Assembly (NCBI GenBank): GCA_008360955.1
Contig: LUCM01004636.1
Location: 223,346-287,345 of the forward strand
Reading direction: 5' to 3'
From: Fasciolopsis buskii
Lineage: Eukaryota > Platyhelminthes > Trematoda > Plagiorchiida > Fasciolidae
Length of the DNA stretch: 64,000 nt
Shown here: in pieces, positions 36,231-49,133 of the stretch
How positions within the stretch are numbered: the first letter of the stretch is position 1
Layout of the letters: each line of letters opens with the position of its first letter
The notes under the pieces: model-generated
Seen by the model: the letters and a program-made list of their open reading frames with translations, nothing else
Told to the model about the DNA's origin: nothing
Database searches by the model: none
Made by a program: the position numbers and the translations under genes

Positions 36231-38859
36231 AATTTAGTTGCTACGACGATGATGACGGCGGTTATGTGTCACGAAAGAGATGTCTCAAATTCATTCACAA
36301 CTGGGAAAAGCAACGTTTCCGTGGGCATGATTGCCACCAAGAAGTGATCTAAAACGAAAGTCATCTCGCTCGTTCTGAAAACCGCGGATGCTGGTCACGA
36401 ATATTCAGACCAACATTGAGGAGTTCGCATCAGCAGCGAACTCATCCATTGTGGGACCCTCCCCGGACCTATCGAAAACGGGCCTTCTCCACTGCAGGAG
36501 AGGAGTTTTTTGCACGCTTGGGCTCGCGTATACCAGCGTCTTCCATTGCGTTCACATTACACGAGACCATTTTAAGCAAAGTTCCCGGCGCACCACGTAA
36601 AATTCCTGAATAAACAGGTTTTCTTTCTCTTTTAACTGACGTTCCCACAACTTCTGATTGCTTACTTCAGTTTTGTCTGATTCTCAGAAACAAAGCTCCG
36701 AAGTAGCTTGACATTTTTACTCTTTAGACGCCACGGTCGTGGAAGGATATGCTGAAGCTGCCCGCTGGAGCTAGGGCTAAACTCAGGGTGCAAGGCTATC
36801 CGTACTCGTAAGTCCTACCGAGACAATAGATGAATCTCACAGGCATACTACTCCCAAAATGTTCCATCATTTCAGACTACCTTCCAGAAAATGTTACCCA
36901 CTTGCAAAAGATGCGAGTTCCGAAGTTTCTGATCAGCAGACCAAGATGACTTGTAGATGTTTAACACCAAAAATTCATGAGATCTTGTTGATGGTCGTCA
37001 TTTTTATTTAGTGGAACCATGAAACTCAGATGCCTTTTAATCCCAATAAGGTTTGGATATTGTAAGGGTTGCCCGATGTCATGGCCAGTAGGTTGTCAGG
37101 CATTTCTGCCATCCTAGCGTCGGTCTGAGAAAGAAACGCCTTTGGATCAGCCTTCACTCGTTGACCAGCCTTCAACATACCACAGAAAGGTGACAACCAT
37201 AAGTGTATGCGATGTTCAAGGCACTCGATTACAAACTTCAGAAATTGGGTAAGTCACGGGCTTTCAAGCTTCCCTTGCCATCCTTTTGGACACTGCACAG
37301 TTTATGCAAACAGAGTGAATGAAATCGTTTGAACAGGGAACTGCGGCAGAGTGCAGCACTTGAGTGAAATTGGAGCATTTCAAACGCAACAAGCCGACGC
37401 ACCCAACACGTTGCAAACCTTTGGCTTGGGGGCTCACAGTTTTGGCGCAAACTAAACAGCAACAATTTAGATTAGTTTCGTTTTTAACAACCAGTAGATG
37501 CGTGATTCAATCGATGAGATAAGAATGCACAAATTCTTCGCGGAATAAAGAGTCACGGACGGGATCATGCTGATGTAGTGCAGTCGAAGACAGGACAAAT
37601 TGCTATCATAGTGCACCCACATCCGCAGACATTCGCCTCCCACATGTCGAGTTCATTTGCGAAAATTAACGCATACAATTGAACTTTTGAGCCTTAAAAA
37701 ATCACATTTTCTCTTAAACAGCGTCTATCCATCGTCAGTTTTTCTTGCCACTTTGTTCAGTCATCATTCACTTGCTAACTGCATGCTGTCCACTTGTGTT
37801 CCAAATACGCCCACGTTCCCTAAACAAATTACAAGTTCGACTTAAAACTGGTGTTGATCAGTGTGTCCAATTGATTTTATTGTCCACGAGCTAAATTTGT
37901 AAAATACCTTGTAACAGGGATTTCGAAGCACATGGCACGTGATCCGTGTTCAGTTGATTATCCACGTAGATAGATAATTACAAATGAGCTCTGGGAATCG
38001 CTAGATCAAAGCCCGTTACAGAAGGTAAGAACCGACACGAAATTGCTACTAGTCCGTTATCAACAATGAGTCCACTATTAAGAATCAGTAGAAGTCCAGG
38101 TACCTCATCAGTGGTAGAAATGATCAGCAGAATAGGACGTTCGAACTTCGATGAGAACCCGAAACAAGCGACTGCGAGTTAAGCATCACTACTGTTAGGT
38201 TACTTGGGTTGTCTCGCAGCCGCGATGAAGACAGCAAGGATGAGACTGCTTAGCATTGGCTATGTTGTTTCCCAGTAGCGTAGTGAGCCCTGACGTTGCA
38301 CGATGAGTAATTTCGTCCAATATCCTAATATTTTGCTGATCACACAGTTCAGTTAGTCAAGCTTCACATGCTTTGTTCGAAGCTATAGCTGATCGTCGGC
38401 TGTCCGCGGATGTCATCTATCGCGGGAGTTTTTGTCGTCATGTTTCATCGAAGACCTTTATTACTGAATTATTCTAGAACAGATTAGCAGCGTGAGATGT
38501 TCCTTACCGGGTTATGACTTGGCGAATCGAAAAAAGGGGTTAGTAAACTCACAGGAAAAACAGCCGTCAGCTGCAGCAATCAAAAGGACTTTGGATAGAC
38601 ACTAACCCACCTACTGTAACCCGTATGGTCGTAGATGAGACCTTTTGAAGACTAACGGTTTTGAAATGTGCCCCTCGCTTAAAAACAACATGATACGAAA
38701 TAAGTGGTTGAACCCTAACCGATTCGCCAATGCTTAATGGGTACAATTTGATGTGATTATCTCTCGGCTCGCACAAGACTGAAGCTTCTGTCTCTTTTTT
38801 GCCTGACTAACGACCCTCGGAGTTCATCCTGAACACAAAAACCTCGGGAAGCACCAAAC
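36231..38859. other. no recognisable gene
   Basis: Overlapping plus ORFs at 36388-36613 may be further decayed retrotransposon sequence, but no motif is clear. Nothing else is recognised. Confidence 0.4.
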
Positions 38860-39062
38860 TCGAGTTTCAGTCTCACCATCATCGTTTTCAGTGGTATTTA
38901 CCCATAATCGCATCCACGCCGCTCGTATACGTGTTGGCACTGTCGGATCAGGCTGTCCAGACCTCGTCCTGAATGACAACAAACAGTGCCCGACAGCTTT
39001 GACAGCAAACACGGTTAGCGTCCGTTAACTCCGGTCGAGTGCCCCCGGCCAGTCCAGGTCCG
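38860..39062. repeat. dispersed repeat R, copy 1
   Basis: The segment 38965-39061 matches 63908-64000 in the same orientation, including GTTAACTCC and a CGAGTGCC/CGAATGCC block. The match is imperfect but colinear over about 95 bp. The unit may extend left to about 38860 because that stretch shares the higher GC content. Family unknown. Confidence 0.55.
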
Positions 39063-40737
39063 CTCAGCAACACTGGATAACTGTCCCAGTTTAGCCTGGT
39101 TCGCTTTTGAGCTTCTATAAATCTCGCATTTTCAAAGAATTGGAAATTCCATGCTTAAGCATTTTCAACTGATCAGCAATGGTTTTCCTCTAAAAAGAAT
39201 ATGAATGAAGGAAATGTCAGACCTGGCCACGAAAAATTGGTACTCAGTCGAAATGGTGGCTACTGGGACTTATCAAATTTAGTCAAATCAAGCTGGACTT
39301 TTGATCTGAACTGTGGATTATTTGATCCGATTGGTGACTGTTATCTGGACCTCATGCAAACAAAGATTTTCCTAGAAAGTCGATACCAAGCAAGGCTTCA
39401 AGTCACCCGACTTGTGCTTACATGAACATCTTTGAAACAACCTACTAGGAAGGGGACGAAATAGAGCGGAGAAAGTAAGGGGACTGAAGATTACGGTGAC
39501 CCAACGGAGAGCATACCAGAAGAATAGTTCATAATTTTTTGAATAAATGTTTGAATATTTTTGAATATATTTTTATTGTTATTATTGTTATCACCGATTG
39601 TAATCAGCCCTTCTTTGCACTTATACAAATCACGTAGATCAACTTCAGAAGATGGATGCATTCGTTGAGTGAGTGTCTATTGGGTAAGTAATCGGTTGCG
39701 GAGAGAGAAGTTTTTTTGTTTTACTCTGATCGAAGGGAAGATGAAAAACTTGGATTGGTCCACATGGATTCATGTGTTCATGGATCATCATAAACAATTC
39801 ACATTACACCAACTTAATCTTAAACAAAAGCTCGAGCGATTCACCGATGGATCCAATGCCCAATTTATTCAAAAGAACGCAGGTTGAACTCAAGAAAAGG
39901 CAGCTCGAGGCATAACTAATTCAGCATGAGGATTGATTCTCCAAAAACGAACAAAATTTCCTTTGCTCATCTTTTTTAGTATTATGATCGGTGATTGTCA
40001 GACGGACAATATGGGGATGTCTGAACATGAACTTGCGAGATACGGATCTTCCTACTACTTTTTGGGAGTCTATCAAAGAATGCAGTCCTCGTTCGGGAGT
40101 GTCATATTGTGACTGGATTATAAATGGAACGAAATATTATCATTCTAGTTATTTATTTCGATATTCATTCATGAAATTGAGAAAAACTGCGAACTAACTA
40201 ACCTCGTGTGATATCTACTGTATACGATTATCACTCGGAAAAAACTCACCAATCCGAAGAATAGTAAAATCTAGTAAATGTCCCCAAATTCCCTTTCTTC
40301 ATGACATAGGTGAAAATAGTTTGATTGTTCACCTCAGTGTCTTCCACACACACGGACACAGATCAAATGCGATAAATGTTCATCTGCCTCCTCAACTCGC
40401 CATGGTGACACAAATCCATTCTGATTGATCAGATCTAGGCTGTGTTTCGGAACTGCGCTACACGGCCCCTCGGAAGGCTGTGCCAAAGATCAGGATTTCG
40501 GAACTGGAAAAAAGTAATTAAGTGGAATAGAAACGAAAGAACAATAAAAGGAAAGAAGAAAAAAGAAAAAAGGGTGAAGAAATTGTCTATTGGCCAATGC
40601 ACCCCGTTCGTTCACGACAACATTTGAAAGGAGGACACCAGTCCGGATAATCGACTAGCAGAAGTATTCGAAAGTGACCTAAAAGAAACTGGCAGAGGTT
40701 TCTGTCAGTCTCGAGATGAATCACGAATCAGTGCAAT
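39063..40737. other. no recognisable gene
   Basis: Short ORFs only. A purine-rich (A/G) patch at 40545-40580 is low complexity. Confidence 0.45.
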
Positions 40738-40915
40738 CTTTTATTACTTCCTCTATCAATGAAATAACAGTATATATCATTTTTTCGGGAAGGGAGCCGC
40801 GGCCAGCAGAGGGATGTCAGATGGGGAAGTTGACCGGTGGTGGGAGGATTCGGACTCGAGGCTCTCAAGTCCGAACGCCACGACCTTATCCGTTTGGCCA
40901 CCGCCGTCACCTAGC
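40738..40915 (-). repeat. tRNA-derived SINE, copy S3 (long-head form)
   Basis: On the minus strand a perfect pol III box A (TGGCCAAACGG; plus 40890-40900) is followed 33 nt later by a box B region (GAGTCCGAATCC type; about 40846). The outer GGTGG and CCACC can pair as an acceptor stem and the middle has a Leu-like CTTGAG anticodon region. A body containing CTGGCCGCGGC follows, and the element ends in a GGAAGTAATAAAAG tail. The same architecture recurs at 41225, 48991, 61283 and 63147. It lies at the left edge of a LINE RT fragment. Confidence 0.8.
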
Positions 40916-40927
40916 CAAGATCAAGGT

Positions 40928-42130
40928 ATGTGGTCAGAATCAGCGCGATTTTGTCAGTGGCTAATTATGTCTGACAGGTCTGCTTTACGAACGAAGTGAT
41001 CGTCAGAATAGACAGGGGATCCAGTGGAGGTACGGGGCCAGGATTTTCAGAAAGCCTTCTACTAGGTTAACCACAGACTGTTGCTGTCCAAGCTATCATC
41101 CCTAAGTGCGACATCCTCAGTCACGCGATGGATTGTGGGTTATCTTCATGACCGCAGATTTTATGTAAGGGTTGACGCAGAGTGGTCCATTCTGGCAAGT
41201 ATTTGTAGTGGGTCCTCTGCTGGTCCTAGCGACAGTGGCCAAACGGATAAGGTCGCGGGTTCGAATCCTCCCACCACCAGTCAACTCCCTGGCAGGCCTC
41301 TGTTGGCCGCGGCCCTCTTTCGCTGCACTAATAAAGGAAGTAAAGATTAAAGATAAAAGATTCATCCGGGACCTAGAGGGGGGAATCAAATCCCCTTCGT
41401 ACTTGGCGACTATAAAAACGGAGGTAATCCCAGGGACAACCCAGTACAAATCGATCTGAACACCGTTTGTCCACGTTCATGTAGGTAAGGATGCCACTAG
41501 ACATTGGGAAGTGCAAGTATTTGGCCATCCAGGGAGAAACAAGCATAAGACACCTCAGCCCTGCAGCCCCACATGAAATTGATAGTGTGAAGAAAATTAA
41601 AAAATGTGCAGGTGATCTCCCAAGAGTCCTTCAGACCATCAACCCAAAGTAGAGCAGCAGCTGGTATGGCCAACACAGGTGTCCCGCCAATCCCGACGAT
41701 CAATACATTCCAGGAACGCCAGGGTAATTGTACCCTCGTACAAAACAATAATACGCCTCCATTTAAAATATACAGTAAAAGCCTGGACACTGATTTTGCT
41801 TCGGGATAAGTTAATCTCAGGAAATGTTTCACAAAGGTGATCCCAGGACTAAGAGAGAGGCTACGGTCGTTCGATTTGTGCTCACTATGCCGTAGAAGGT
41901 TCACAGGTGACCTGATCTTTAAGTTCAAGCTACTGCGAGGTTTGTCAAGTACAACTGCCCCGTTTTTCATTCTTGATAGAAACTTGCCTCTACGAGAGAA
42001 TAGCATGAGGATAAAAAATCCAGAGCCCTGAAGAACATCAAAATAATGGTTAACGCATGGACACACTGCCGGAAGAAGTAGCATCTACCCTCACTGAAGC
42101 GCAGTTGAAGACCTGCTTGGAGAAGTCATG
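40928..42130 (+). pseudogene. CR1-like LINE reverse transcriptase remnant, interrupted by a SINE
   Basis: With frameshifts allowed, the plus strand gives QRDFVSG (about 40950), FRKAFY-VNHRLLLSKL (about 41060) and WIVGYLHDRRFYVRVD, then is cut by SINE S1 at the point where the conserved GSVLGP block would be (degraded to GSSAGP). After the SINE it resumes with a degraded FADD region (VLGDYKNG), MPLDIGKCKYLAIQ and RERLRSFDLCSLCRRR (about 41850), a C-terminal block typical of CR1-like elements. The catalytic Asp pair is not intact. The 195-codon minus ORF at 41497-42084 is its antisense shadow. Confidence 0.75.
41225..41362 (+). repeat. tRNA-derived SINE, copy S1 (short-head form), nested in LINE
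   Basis: Perfect box A (41236-41246) and perfect box B (41258-41268) are only 11 nt apart, whereas S2 and S3 have 33 nt between them; the anticodon arm is missing. The body (TGTTGGCCGCGGCCC) and the AATAAAGGAAGTAAAG tail match the other copies. It sits inside the RT reading of the surrounding LINE, so it inserted after that LINE. Target-site duplications are not obvious by eye. Confidence 0.85.
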
Positions 42131-45100
42131 ACCGACGTTGTTTCCCAAACTTACCTAAGATAGCTTTCCCTGTCCACCAACTTTGTTCCTCTATCCCAAA
42201 ATACAACGCGCCGGTTGTTGCCGTTGTTACTTTCCAGTTGCTGTTCGCACTGATTTGCCTTGAACCTGTCCGTTTTTGAGTCCCTACCATTCCGGAATCG
42301 ATCCTGAGGCACCCTCGCAACGTAGACGAAAACTTTGCAGTCGAAGCTTGGTCCGATATTGAGGCTCACCCTTGCAAGAACCTGGACTGGAGTTTTTAAT
42401 TCAAGCCCACCTGACCTGACCTGATCGGACAAAATTGTTCGGGTATCTTTCAGAGTAGATTTGGACTTCCGACCGTTCACACGAGTCGGAATTTCTCTCT
42501 GTTAGGACCAGTTTTCATCTATAAGATTAGTAACAGGAAAAAGCAGCATAGAAATGGAATGAATCATCGTGTCAGGCAGGGGCCATAAAATCATTTATGT
42601 GCATTTATCATCGGAATCTGCCTAGTTTTTTGGGTTTCTACACGGGAAAATAATTTCTCTCGCCCAATTCGAACATTTGCGTTTCCCGCTGAGATTGAAA
42701 ATGTCCACGTTTATCTTGGCCACTCAGCAGGTAGTCTATAAAACCCTGTGTGCCTCCCCGGGACACAAAGCTGAAGGTTGTTGAACTCCTCTTATCGTAT
42801 GTGTGGAGGGAAGGGAGAGTTTGCCTTTGTATGTCTGTTGGTGTATTAGGTTCTCTCACCGTGAAAGGAATCGCAAGATGTTAGACCAAATTTTCCACAT
42901 AAATATCTAAGTACTGTTAAGTGTTATTTGGGGTTTGCGAAAATGGTAACCTTTTTCGAATAAGTTAATTCCTGTCGTACGATTCTGCAACCCCGAATAG
43001 GGAAGCTACTCCGTCACATTTGTCGAGCTTTGCGTCAATCTAGGCAAGAACGAACGAGCCAAAAAACCAGCAAAAATCTTGACATTCATTATTTTGTTGC
43101 ACTCATCAAACGAGATTCGGTGAAGAATGCAGATCGCAAATCATAAAGAAAACTTTATGATTTTGGGTGCGCAAATTGTATCGCAAAATGTTGACGAACT
43201 CGTTGACTGAAGTCGGACATCTGGAAGCAAATATATATGGATGAAAAACCAATCACGATTGACACGATATCATTGTTCGCAAACAATTTTGGATAAACTG
43301 CTTTGAATGTAATTCGATATCTGATAGAAGACAATTCTAGTTTTTCAGATACAATTAGATAGTGTTAACAAACGACATAGTGAATCTATTAGATCAGTGA
43401 CCATGGAAGCACGAGCAAATTCATTGCAAAGTATGGCAAACCGGTCAAGTAGTGGTTTAATTGCGTAATGAGGTTTGAAGACCCACCGCATCTTCGCGAT
43501 ATAAGAGCATAGCTAAAAAAATACTTGGTAATTTGTCAATTATCGAGGACTATCTATACATCGCCGGCCTTCAGAAAGACATCAAATAGCTGATGGATTC
43601 AGGTTCGGTTTATCATCACATCCATCTACTTTTCCTGTGATTTAGATATGATTTTAGAAGCTACCATTGCGATCCTTCTGCTGCGAAAAGTGACCAACGC
43701 ATTTATGATACGAAATTGTGACCCAAGCTTGAAGTCTATGTCCCCTATCACGTGGGTGCACGGGATAGACGCCTCTAAACTACCATCTCCAAATGTTTTG
43801 TTCATGAAAGCACCCACAGGGAACCAGCATGTCAGTAGCTTATCAAAGGCCAACAAAGCCCTACAGCACTATGGTCTACAACAGGAATCATCTTTTATTG
43901 TTACCACCTTATTTTAGTGTGTACCCTATGCAACTAAGACCGCCCACGCTGTCGACAGGCCAGACTGTCCAATATGTCCGTTGAAAAACTTAGGAAATCC
44001 ATTCAGCGGTGGGTTCGGAACGGCAAGAAAACCAAAGGAAAGAATAACAAATCTTTCATCAGGATGTCATATTTACCTGGGTTTTGAGAGGTTGCAGAGC
44101 AACTGTTAAAGGTGTTGGGTATGAAAGTAGCTGGAAAAAACCATCGATATCATGTGACCGATTGTATTCAATGGCTGGACTAATTAGGAATAGTGGGCGC
44201 CATTCCATTCTCCGGGTAGAGTGAGGAGTGAACTGAACCGATCTGGTTTGCGCAGGCGAACAGCTTTAGCGCTGACGAGTTGGACCAAGTAAATCGCCGC
44301 ATTTTCCAAATGTATTTTATTAAACTAGCTGGTCCTATCAATAAGAAGATTGCGACTCATTTGGGACAGAATTTCAGTCCTTTACTAACGTGCACACCGT
44401 TAGGCGCCGTTCGTGACAGCACATTTGCGCAACGTCAAGATCTACCGGGTTGCTGTCCACGACCTTCTTCTTCGCCGCTAGGGAACCCGAGGTGATTTTT
44501 AGCAGCTATCGACGAACGAAAATGGTTGTCACTTCAGCATTATCCGTGAACGCCAAACTGCAACGTAATCGTGCCACGGAATCTAGATCTCCTTCTCCCC
44601 TCGTTCTCAGCTGCCAAAGCATTTTCAGGTCATTGATCAACGATACCCGGTTGCACCGAATGGGCCGCTATCTGCGAACGTCAATCCAACGCCTACGTTG
44701 TTGCGTATTATTTACGCTAGGATGAAAATGACACGGAGAAAAACCACGGTGAAGATTTGATCGCATGCAAACATGGTAACGAAACACAACTTTTGTTGGG
44801 TCTTACCTAATCAGGCTTTCAACGAGATGAAGACACACGATGATAGAAACCGTAGATCAGCGGATGCGGGAAAGATTTCCAATGCAGGAGTTTTGTTTTA
44901 CTGGCCCTCTTCTTTTGCCAAAATTCGTCAATTCCAAAAGTTACGTTAAAATCTCGAGAGGAAATTAACGCAAATTTTCCTCGTCTCCGCCGTTCCATTG
45001 GTACTGGGTTATTATTGCGGTTGGGATGGCACACTGGGCGATTTCAGATTTGTACAACCTAGGCTAATTGGCTAATTTTTTCCGCGGTGATTCATAAAGG

Positions 45101-46140
45101 GACTGAGACCATAGAAGTCTAGTAATTTTAATCCCCCGTGCTCTACTTCGCTTCGAAACATGGGCGAATAAGCGCTGCTCGTGCCGAAGAATAGCTATGG
45201 GAGGATGAAAGAGAATAAGCGTGATTAGTCTAGGTTTAACATGAAAGGTGAAATTCACACTTCCGCTACCACTGTACGTGACCGTCGCTCGTCTGATCGG
45301 GTTCGCGCTGTCACGTTGGCGTACGATTCAAATACACTGTATCAGTTTACGGAATTATACATCATGCTCGAATTGCTTTCACTTCTAATCTCACTTGGGG
45401 ACAGCAGTTGAGGTACAGGGACGGCCGAGTTCATGTTGCAATTGTCCGCCTATCCACTGTGATGTTAACGTACATCAAAAATAGGAAAAATGTTTTCGGT
45501 TGCTTGGCAAATCAATAAAATCCATATGTTAACTTACCAGAGAAAGCCGAAATATGCTGAATATAGAAATCAGCCTAATAACAGTGAGGAAAACGCAGAA
45601 GTTTCTAGTCTATCATGCTCATTGAAACCCAACGGATGATGTGTTACAAGAAATATTATTTTACAAACTGTTTGAAAGGAAAAAACCAGCCATCACTTCC
45701 CCCCAAAAACAAAAGTAAAATAAAAACGGAAAAAATAAAATCCTTTGGGGCTTCAATTGCATTTTTTGTATCCAATAGCTATGCTACATATTTTGTATTT
45801 TTTAAACTCATTTCAGGACGGCACCTATAAGACGGTCGTCGTGCCTGCAATTGAGTTTGGTGAACCGTGAAACAAGACATTCCGCTAACGGCCACAAAGA
45901 ACAGGCTCATTTCGGTTAGACTGAGCCAAAAAAGACAACGTAGATGAGTGAAATTCGATCCACCATGGCTGATGTCATCACGTTTGTACATGTACAATTG
46001 TAAATGTGCGTAGACAAAATTGTTGTGTTTGTAAATCGCTATTTAATCACCACCACGGTCGAGTTTGATGCTGTACACCTATCAAGGGGCCCACCCTCGT
46101 CCACTACGTGTAGCAACAGCGTTGTAGGCACGCTAACGCG

Positions 46141-46159
46141 CACACACACACACACACAC
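46141..46159. repeat. (CA)n microsatellite
   Basis: A short CA run following ACGCG; no linked gene. Confidence 0.9.
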
Positions 46160-46462
46160 GAGTGCATCAGCAGGCACCAACTGGATGCAAATTCTTCAAT
46201 CTAGCTATGATTCCCCCCATCCCAGATCGGAGATCTTGTGGCTTGCTGACACAAATGCGTGTATTGTCGACCGATTATCATTGAAACCACGTACACTTTG
46301 ACGACGGCCGTTCGCAAAAACAGAATAGAAATAAGCCCGTTCTAACTGCACTCTCTGTCATCTGAACCCCTCTGGAACGACAGTGACGAACTGTTTCAAA
46401 GCCCTTTTGGGTGATTTTGAAATAGCAAAAGCAATGTCTCATTTGGTCGAACACAGTTAACT

Positions 46463-46470
<8 letters not shown>

Positions 46471-46510
<40 letters not shown>
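46471..46510. repeat. (TA)20 microsatellite
   Basis: A pure TA tract of 40 bases. Confidence 0.95.
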
Positions 46511-46512
<2 letters not shown>

Positions 46513-48990
46513 CGCATTTCATCCGAACTGAAGGTTCCGCTCTGTGTTGAACAGCCTCATTTCAAAATCTGTTTAAGGAAAGTAATTCTCTGTGTCCCCA
46601 GCGTTTTTCATTTGTCAGTGAACAAAACAGCCCTTAATGATTTTGCCCGAACAACTTCATCCACTCATCAACAGAGTGCGGAAACTTCATATACTCCACG
46701 CATGTTTAATGAATAAATGCAAACCAGTGCTAGACAAAACTCCCACACTGTCACATTTATGCAACAGTAACGGGGTGACGAAGTGTCGTACAAGATAGAT
46801 GGCGCAGTCACGAGAATTTGCACCTTGGATGAATTTTCACAGCATGTCTTATCACACTTGACATCAACATGCAAACGCCCGTGAGGACTTTTGAATATGA
46901 GCTAATCCACGTGATGAATGCTCGATAATGTCAGTTCACTTTGTCATAAGTTCTTCACATCTCGTTTATTTCGATGATAAATGAAAGATGTATTCACAAT
47001 CACGATGGTACCATCCATTGATGTTGGTGTCAGTGTTGCACCTAAATATGAATTTCCGGCTTCACCTCGAGGAATTACACGATTAAACGAACAGTAAAAA
47101 TGCTTGTTTCAGCTCAGTGGCCAGAGGAAAACGGCTTTTTGACAAGTCATTCTCCGCCAATTTTCAGAATGGGTGAAAAATATCTGAATAAGGATAAACG
47201 ATATTAGTAGTCTGTGAGGTTGTTACAATCAAACAATTCTTATTATGTTTACTTAGGGGTGACAGAATGCTATCAACCTTGGGTCGAATTGCTAGAACCA
47301 CGTGTTTTTCAGTCGTAGAAATCAGAAGTCAACCTTATTTTCCAATGTATCGCTGTGTCACTGCACTCCGCAAATGAGCTCACTTGCTTCTGACTAGGGC
47401 GTCCTCGATGCCAATTTTCAACTATATTTGCCTACTTTTTAGTGACACCGACTCATTTCCATTTAAACAACGTTTCCTCGTACTTCTAACTCAGCCTACC
47501 TAAAACGCGTCACAAACGTACGTGAAAGAGTGCTACATCAACTCACCTTGATATCTAAAGCTTATTTATCATATCCTATATGCGTAATAGCTGTAGAACA
47601 GCATTCTCCATAGACGTTGGGGGTTCGTTACACGGAGCAAGAGTGGGTGAGGGTCGGCTTGGAGAGGTGTGCATTCATATAAGGTCTCATTTGATCAGGT
47701 GTGCTAAGAAACCGAGCAAGAGTGAACGGCCAACTAGCATCAGAAATTGCCATCTGCCATTAGTGAGTAGTCCATGTCCATGGAATTTTAATCGGGCCTC
47801 GGAAGCAAACTGGGATTCGAGAGTTGCGGATTCATAAGTATGTTTCTTGAATTCACACCAAAGCTACGTGCTATATGATAGCGCTGCTTCCATAAGTTTC
47901 AGAGAAAATGTCCAGAGAATCGAAGGACATAGATAAAATAATTGTCATACTATTTTCTACCATTAACGACCAAAGTAGACGAATACTGCTTTTAAAATCT
48001 CACTGTCCACTCTCTGCCAATGTAACCCAAAATAACGTCAGACAGAATTTGATCACCAGCGTTAGTTGTTGCAAGTCAAGTTCATGATGAACTGCTTCGG
48101 AATCTGCTTTGGAATTTATTACTGAGAGGATGCAGAATGCGTTAGACAAAGGGAGATTTATTTGAACATTTGATACCCAAGTTACCAAACCGCAAATTAG
48201 AATCCAATTAACCATTTTCTGTTTTTCGGAACGACATTCTACTAGCCGAACTAACAATTTGAACACCCCCGGGGGAGCGGGAATTCTAATCGCTGTCGAC
48301 AGATATATCGTTACCACAAATTGCATAATTTGGTTCTGATGACTAGCACCGTCGCATGTGGTTCACATGAAATTCCGATTTATAGGTCATAAATTGCACA
48401 ATCGGAGTCGATTGAGGTAAATCTCAAAAGTTTCGATCCATTTGTATTAGGGTGTTCTTCGATAAACCTTCAGCTTTTTTGTTCCCATTACTGAGAGTTT
48501 GCCGTTGAAACTCCTCGGGTGATTGAGACCAGCGCAAATCTAAGAGAGTTAATCAATAAATAGTTGAGGATGTCGGTTCGTAAATCATGTTTGGCTAATT
48601 CGTGAAGCCACCTCGTTTTAATGGGGTAAAATATCTGTAAAATACCATCATCCCTCCCAAATTTTCAAGGCACAATACATTTCTGAAACTGATCGTCGAA
48701 ATGAAAATGTTGTTGAAAGTAGATCAGTAAAACCATCCTCAAAAGGTTAGCTATCAAATAAAGATTGAATCTCCTCCCACCTTACCTGTCGAGTGCCACG
48801 AAACTGTCTCCGCACCTCCGTGCACATGAAACTCGAGTAGGGCAAAAGAACGAGATACATCGGCGTTATCTTCCTGCAAAATCGTTCGACTGGTCGTGCT
48901 CAGCCATCTCGGCTGACGATGTTCGGTTGAACTGGACCATTGATGATGCTATAAAGAAAACTCGGCCTAACCTGACCTTTTATCTTCATC

Positions 48991-49133
48991 TTTTTGCTTC
49001 CTTTATTAAAGAAATAACAATACACATCATTTTCAAGAAGGTCGCCAGAGGGCTGCCAGGTAGGTAAATGGGCCGGTGATGGGAGGATTCGAACCCCGCG
49101 AACTTATCTGCTTGGTCACCGCCGGCCACCCAA
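48991..49133 (-). repeat. tRNA-derived SINE, copy S4 (short-head form)
   Basis: On the minus strand box A (TGACCAAGCAG; plus 49108-49118) and box B (GGGTTCGAATCC type; about 49085) are separated by only about 12 nt, as in S1. The tail AATAAAGGAAGCAAAAAG matches the family. The central CTGGCCGCGGCC block is partly lost. Confidence 0.8.

Larger units (their letters stand above)
42131..48990. other. no recognisable gene
   Basis: Many short ORFs, none with a recognisable motif (for example 43648-43917 plus, 44280-44725 plus, 47580-47837 plus). Microsatellites at 46141 and 46471 are listed separately. Confidence 0.4.

Noticed and set aside
41497..42084. 195-codon minus-strand ORF
   Set aside because: It is antisense to a recognisable LINE reverse transcriptase on the plus strand.
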